NCBI GenBank assembly: GCA_029891345.1
Contig: CM056993.1
Location: forward strand, 226,778,924-226,842,923
Reading direction: 5' to 3'
Source of the DNA: Dryococelus australis
Lineage: Eukaryota; Arthropoda; Insecta; Phasmatodea; Phasmatidae
DNA: 64,000 bases
Part shown: one piece after another, positions 58,791-64,000 of the stretch
Layout of the letters: each line of letters starts with the position of its first letter
Numbering within the stretch: position 1 is the stretch's first letter
Program-made: the position numbers and the translations under genes
Notes under the pieces: model-generated
Database searches by the model: none
The model's input: the letters and a program-made list of their open reading frames with translations, nothing else
What the model was told of the DNA's origin: nothing

Positions 58791-60400
58791 CGCACACCTC
58801 TCAATCTGCACTTATGTGAGCATGTAGTTTGTTTGTGCAGTCTCGACCTCTTTGTAAAGTTCACTTACGTTTACTTCTGACCGAGCTGCATTCATATGGT
58901 TGAGCTGCACCTCGCATAGGTGTTTCTGCGAATTTGGCAGAAGGATATTGTCCGACTATGTCTATATACACAACATCTATGTTCGGTGCTCGCGATAATG
59001 CATCTGCCGGGAGACGTGTTCTACAGCAAAGTCATCGGCTTGTAGTAGCAATGCCCATCGGGTGCCTCCTTCATAGTATTGAGCCAGATATAGCATTGGT
59101 TATTTGTGGGCAAAGTGAATCTCTGATACCCGACTTAATCACAGTACTTTTTATGGCCCACACTACTGCCAGACATTCCCTTTCATTTACATTGTACCTG
59201 CATTCTCTCTGGCCTCATGTTGCACTCGTGTAATCAATGACACATTTCTGTTTGCCCTCTCGACTCTGATATAAGGCCACACCCAACCCCTCCTGACTAA
59301 CATCGGTCTGCAAAAAAAATGGCTGTGTAGGATCATATCTGGCTAGTGTTGTACATGCTTTGAATTGTTCTTGTATTGCTAAGAATGCCTGCTCTGCTTC
59401 ACTGGTCCAAACAAATCGCTTCTGTGGTGACAGTAATGCTGTTAGGAATAATAATATGATGGCAAATTATTTTGTGTATTCCCTTATCCAGTTAATAAGG
59501 CCAAAAAAATTTGTAATTGTTTACATGTACGTGGCAGACGTTGCAGGTCATTGAGTTATAATTGCTCTGGATTCTGTCTCTTCCCTTCATCGCTTACCAC
59601 ATGTTCCAGGAATTCTAATTCTGTTTTGCCTAGATGACATTTATTTACCGCACATGTTAACCTATTCATTTTCAACCTTTCAAATACAAGCAACATATGG
59701 TGTACATGCTCTTCCCATGTCTCCGACCATACTATCACAGCATCTAAATAAGCGATGATGCATTCGCCTATTAACCCATCTAGCACTTCCACTATCATTG
59801 CTTGGAAGGTGGCAGTTGCACACTTCAAGCTGAATGGTATAGAGCAAAATTAGTACCGTGTTCCGTCAGGTGTCGTGAAAGCTGCCTTTTCCCTATCTTG
59901 CGATCTTATGGGGATCTGCCAATATCCACTTTTTAAGTCCAAGGAGGTGAGAATTTTTGCTTTTCCTAATGATTGTAAGGCATCCTTGGCTCTTATATAG
60001 GGTGGTACTGCTTGTTACTTCATTGATAGACCGAAAATCAACACAAAAGTCTCATCCTCTGTCCTTTTTTGGTGCAAGTGTAATTGTGGAATGAAATTTA
60101 TTATGTGTTGGTTCAATGACACCCTCCATGAGCATTTCCTTTATCTGTTCCTTAATGATCTTTGCTTGGTGTGCCATGTAGCTGCATGGTACTGTGTAAA
60201 TAGGACATTTTTTTGTTAATGGTATTGCATGTTCCACTATGGTGGTATGCCTGCGTCTGTCATGCTGTACAAATACTTCCCTGCACTCATGCAATGCCCT
60301 TTGAAACGTGGCCTGATGTTGTGGCGGTATCTGTTTGTCAAAATCGGTGAGCTGTACTGCCGAGGTGTTGTCTGTTCTATGCCGGTCAATATTATACACA
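58790..60400 (-). pseudogene. Gypsy element: reverse transcriptase and RNase H
   Basis: The reverse transcriptase start is at 60399-60052 (IVEHAIPLTKKCPIYTVP, IKEQIKEMLMEGVIEPTHN). The palm part is at 59828-59556 (ATFQAMIVEVLDGLIGECII, HHMLLVFERLKMNRLTCAVN, KCHLGKTELEFLEHVVS). RNase H-like sequence follows to about 58.8 kb. Order and blocks match Ty3/gypsy. Broken copy. Confidence 0.9.
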
Positions 60401-60639
60401 GTGAGGCGTTTAGTTGAACCAACATGAATATGCCTGGCAACAGGCTTTACTATAGTATTTTGTTCACTAAGCCAGGGTACTGCTAATATTGCCTCTTCTG
60501 TTATTTATGCCATTACTATTACTGTGGTGATAGTCTCCAACTTGCATATTATAACTGTGACTGTTGCTTGACCTTGCACCATGTTACTTTCCTGTCCTGT
60601 TACCAATTTAATAACATGCTATGTATGGGTGATATCTGC

Positions 60640-60760
60640 TTTGCTTATAAACTGTGATTGCATAAAATTATGTCAAAGCAGTGGTATCTATTAGTACATG
60701 ACATGGTTTGTCGTTGACAATTGCCAGAATGCGTATGAATTAAGCCATTGCTCCACTCTC
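60640..60760 (-). pseudogene. Gypsy element: aspartic protease remnant
   Basis: The minus-strand reading has a HVLIDTTALT-like block between the gag zinc-knuckle region and the reverse transcriptase, where the retroviral-type aspartic protease is expected. Confidence 0.5.
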
Positions 60761-60879
60761 CTGATTAACCAGTGCTTGATGGGTGTCATATCCGGATGTT
60801 GTTGCAGAACTGGGGCATCAGAGGCATCTGGTCTTCTTACGAAGACCATTTCCCATTTCCATGCTGTGACTTGACAGGT

Positions 60880-63255
60880 CCTTGATAGCCGTCAAGGTGC
60901 GGATTGTTAGGGCATTGACTGTGACAATGGTATTCTCCTGCAGGTCTGCAGTAGCGGCAGGGATGCTGTGGTCTCCCTGTCAGTTCCCACCAAATATCTT
61001 GATTCGTGGAACCGCACTATTCCCCTTGTCAAACCTGGTATTCCATGCACTGTTTACACTGTTGTTGACACTCGGAAATTTTGAAGTCGGTTGTCCAAAT
61101 TGAGATTTGTTGAAAGTTTTCTGTTGTACACTGTCTTGTGCTTTGCTGTCCTCTCGTGGCCCATGCCACCATCCTACAGCATCACTCTCGCGGCGCAGTT
61201 GGCATGGGTTCCATTCCAGTATGATTGCAGCTCTCATTAGTTCTTCCATAGTGTCATTTATCAGTTGTACCACTGCTGTGTGATATTCTGGCAGGACTGT
61301 CTCCGCCACTACCTCCATCACTTTCCTCTCTAGTAGGTGCGGGTGAAAACACCTTACCAACTGTACTTTGCATATGATGAACATGGTGAGAGACTCGCCA
61401 GGTTGTTGAGCTTGTCGTGTTAATTTACTCTGTTCGTGTAATGATGAAAATGCTCCTCAAAATCGGCACTGAAAGCAGTGGACTAACTCTTACCAGGATA
61501 GTTCATAATGATTTAGCGAATTCCAACAAACCTTCGCCTCATTTTGCAGCTAGGCTACCACACATCCTGCCCATTCCACCTTCCATATGCTGTATCTCTG
61601 CATACGTGCTGTACAGTACCGGAGAAATGCCCGCGGGTCTTCTTTTGGTGCTCCTGCAAAAGTGGGCAACATTTGAAATAGATTTGGTGTTTTATTTTTG
61701 TCTGCTTCTTGCGGTTGGTGACTCCAGTTGCTTTGCATCACTGCTTGTGGTGTGCTGAATTGTCGCCATTGGTGTTCTGCTGTTGCTTCGGTTCGGTTCG
61801 TCAGCATGGGTGTCACGGGGATAGTGGTTGCATATGGGTTGAACATAGGTTAGCTGTGCTGTGGGACAATGGTCTTGGGGTTGAATGCCGGTAATAATTG
61901 TGAATAGGGCATAATAGATATTAGAGGTTGAGGTGTTGGGGTCAGGGTGAGTTGTTGTGGAATTAACTGTACCTCCTTGTTGCTCGCGCTGTCAGCTGCC
62001 ACGTACATCATGTTTACATGCGCCTGCTGCTCCATGCCCTCCTGTGCTGTGCATTCATCACACAAAAATTCTGCTCCCTGAACAATTACTTTCTCTTACT
62101 TAGTCTGACACTTCTCGTGCCCTGGTGCTTCCCAATTACTGCATTTGTAAACTCCCCCCTTGCTTCTCTCAGGCATGTTGTCCATGAACATGCCGTGATA
62201 TGCATGTGGAACTCTGTGAAAAACTCCTTCCAGTAGAATGGTGCTGTTGATTTCTGTTGCAAATTTTTGTTATACTTTTTACAGATGTATTTCACGATGG
62301 TCGCACTCTCCACTTCTCTCTTGTTAAGACATTCAAGGTGACACTGTATCTCACACTGCAAACAGGTGAGAGCCTGTGTATTCTGTCCCATGCACAACTG
62401 ATTGCTGCACCAGTTTTCTTTTGTAAGTGTGGTAAAAAGTCCTGATTTTGGGTGTCCGAAATGTTTGTTTACCATTTGACTGTTTTCTTGCAGATGCCCG
62501 CGACATGGTAGCTCGCTGGGTTGTTCTTATGGTGGCAGCGGTAGTTGTCCTTGCCATACTCAAACTTGGACCAAAAGTCTTGGGTCTGAGTTTTAAATAG
62601 TGTGGGCAAAAGAGTACAGGTGCACCTTCCTTTGTCCGGGCAGCCATGGTTTTTAGTTGTTGTAAACCTCGGGGAACCACGGTCGAAGAAGCGATGGCAC
62701 AGTTGGAGAGCGGCTGTCCCGCCCAACATGAAGTGGTGCCAATGTATGGCGGCCCCCCAGCTGACCGCCATACATGCAGCGAGTGGGTTAGGAGAGTTTT
62801 AGTTTCTCCTTCCCACCTTCTCTCCTCCTCGCGGTGTTGCACAATGCAGGTGGAGGATGGTCGCTGATTCACACACAGTTCCATTTGTCCTGCTGGTGCA
62901 CTGGGGTGGCATGGCTAACTTCACTGTACCGCTCCAAAATGGCTGCTCTGCCGTCCATGTGCTCGCCTTCCTGCGATAACGGCGGGCACTCCCTGCTCTT
63001 CCCATGCTTTCCCTCTGGCCACATGCTACCCTTCCCCAACGAATTGCAGGCATCTGGAGGGCGTCCCGACGCAGTGAGCATGCTGTTGCAGTCCTTGTTG
63101 CCTTCTCCATTGCAGATAGTGGGAAAACAGTGGGAAAATGTTCAGGAGAAAAATTGAAATTAGGTGAAGTCTTGCCAGGAAATTTTGCAAAGTAAATTGT
63201 GTATTTCTGGTATTCAGGAGGTAGTGAATAAAACATAGGCCACACATTGGGCACC
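60880..63255 (-). pseudogene. Gypsy element: gag
   Basis: From the 5' LTR inward there is a basic N-terminal stretch (63.2-62.5 kb). A Cys/His-rich block with PHD-like spacing follows (about 62413-62275: CLQCEIQCHLECLNKREVES, KYICK). Next is a LPTFAGAPKEDPRAFLRYC block (about 61670-61600) typical of gypsy gag, a long helix-rich part (61384-60980), and a zinc-knuckle-like CRYCRPAGEYHCHSQC near 60950-60900. Broken copy. The same block order recurs in the plus-strand fossil at 46-49 kb. Confidence 0.75.
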
Positions 63256-63259
63256 ATTT

Positions 63260-64000
63260 TGACGGCATGCAAGAAATCGAAGTGCTGTGAGTTGTGGTTC
63301 ATGGTAGGTGGTCCAGAAGCCAAAATGAAAATTTGTAAATGTTAGAGGTTTGATAAGTGGATGTGTCTGGTTGAGGTGAATTGGGGAGACAGACACTACC
63401 AGACTTAGAGCAATGAAGTGGTAGAGCAAATTCTTGTCACTGGGTTGTATCGTCGATGGCCAAATGCAGCTATCCTTCCATGCCGCTGCACTCCTGTGAT
63501 GAATCTTGATAAACTTCACCCATATTACATGGTTGATTATTGAGGGCATCCACACTGCTATGCTACGATACACTAAAATACTTTTACAAACAAAAATACT
63601 TAAGTTCCAATACTCATGCAAATTGGTGGAGAATTGTTAGTTCCCATACCCTGAAATGCATTGGGGATAACCTGAATAAAAACACCCGATTTACGTAGAG
63701 ATATTTATTAGGTTATTGCTGAACATGCGCCTAGGGCAACACTTTACAAACTATGGGCTGGGCAAGGACCGGCCAGCAGTGGTTAAAATGTAGAAAATTG
63801 GCGAGAAGCCCGTGCGTGATTTAAGGTGCAGAAATTAAGCTTCCCAAGGCGATTCAGGAATCGGGGAAGTGAGATATGGTTTCCCGGGCAGATAACGAAA
63901 AATGTTTTCGAAGAAATTAAACTTTTACGTTGAAAATTGTTGGTATTAAAGATGTGTGCTGCCCGGGCGCAGAACCGAACGGTACACGACCGATGTCTCT
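63260..64000 (-). repeat. 5' LTR of the gypsy element (partial, cut by window end)
   Basis: Begins TGACGGCATGC on the plus strand and aligns with 55276-56020. The window ends 741 bases into it, at GACCGATGTCTCT, which matches 56018-56030. Confidence 0.88.

Larger units (their letters stand above)
55276..64000 (-). mobile_element. Ty3/gypsy LTR retrotransposon, minus strand (runs past the window end)
   Basis: Two direct repeats of about 1.36 kb (55276-56635 and from 63260 to beyond the window) flank a 6.6-kb interior. On the minus strand the interior reads gag, protease, reverse transcriptase, RNase H and integrase, the Ty3/gypsy order. A polypurine tract (AAAAAGAGGGAGGG) abuts the 3' LTR start TGCATTTGACG. 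A primer-binding-site-like TGGTGCCCAATGTGTGG lies three bases inside the 5' LTR and faintly resembles tRNA-Trp, as used by CsRn1-type elements. The LTRs are roughly 85-90% identical by eye, so the insertion is old. The coding part is broken at a dozen or more places. The outer end of the 5' LTR is expected near 64.6 kb. Confidence 0.92.

Overview
The window looks like intergenic or intronic DNA from a large, AT-rich arthropod genome, most likely an insect. The reasons are a sparse and repeat-dominated layout, long (TA)n microsatellites, tRNA-derived SINEs, Polinton and Merlin elements, a Ty3/gypsy retrotransposon, and candidate core promoters that combine a TATA box with the arthropod TCAGT initiator. 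I see no bacterial features, no rRNA, no intact tRNA gene, no CRISPR array and no confidently recognised host gene. The species cannot be named from this sequence alone.

Layout. 0-5.2 kb: AT-rich spacer with two scattered pieces of a 'CCATCTTG' repeat family that carries a tRNA-like segment. 6-9 kb: two small minisatellites, a Polinton/Maverick DNA polymerase B fossil on the minus strand and another piece of the CCATCTTG family. 11-18 kb: a strongly strand-asymmetric block (A/C-rich on +) built from diverged duplications, with two paralogous C2H2 zinc-finger modules on the minus strand near 16 kb. 20 kb: a second, different Polinton polymerase fossil on the plus strand. 21.5-23.4 kb: the best candidate host-type transcription signals, namely a leftward TATA+initiator, an exon-like ORF ending at a consensus splice donor, and a compact unit with TATA, initiator, a 115-codon ORF, 35 more in-frame codons after one TAG, and AATAAA. 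23.7-24.3 kb: a 10-unit minisatellite whose unit resembles a YY1/Pho site. 26.4-27.2 kb: a Helitron-like element. 28.7-31.2 kb: a MITE and two copies of one SINE, one with a perfect 10-bp target duplication. 32.1 and 37.4 kb: a dispersed repeat pair. 35.68-37.35 kb: a complete foldback element of the CCATCTTG family. 38-39.5 kb: a degenerate ~170-bp tandem array. 40.5-42.9 kb: a decayed Merlin DNA transposon with an array of short subterminal repeats at both ends, in inverted orientation. 46-54 kb: scattered fossils of LTR retroelements. 55.3 kb to beyond the window end: a Ty3/gypsy element on the minus strand with ~1.36-kb LTRs.

The genes do not form a pathway. They are independent mobile elements at different stages of decay, with at most one or two short host-type transcription units between them. 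The items I rate most worth a second look are the Merlin subterminal arrays, the foldback element that holds a tRNA-like segment in each arm, the promoter-ORF-TAG-ORF-polyA unit at 22.9-23.4 kb, the duplicated zinc-finger modules inside a skewed repeat block, and a PHD-like finger in the gypsy gag.
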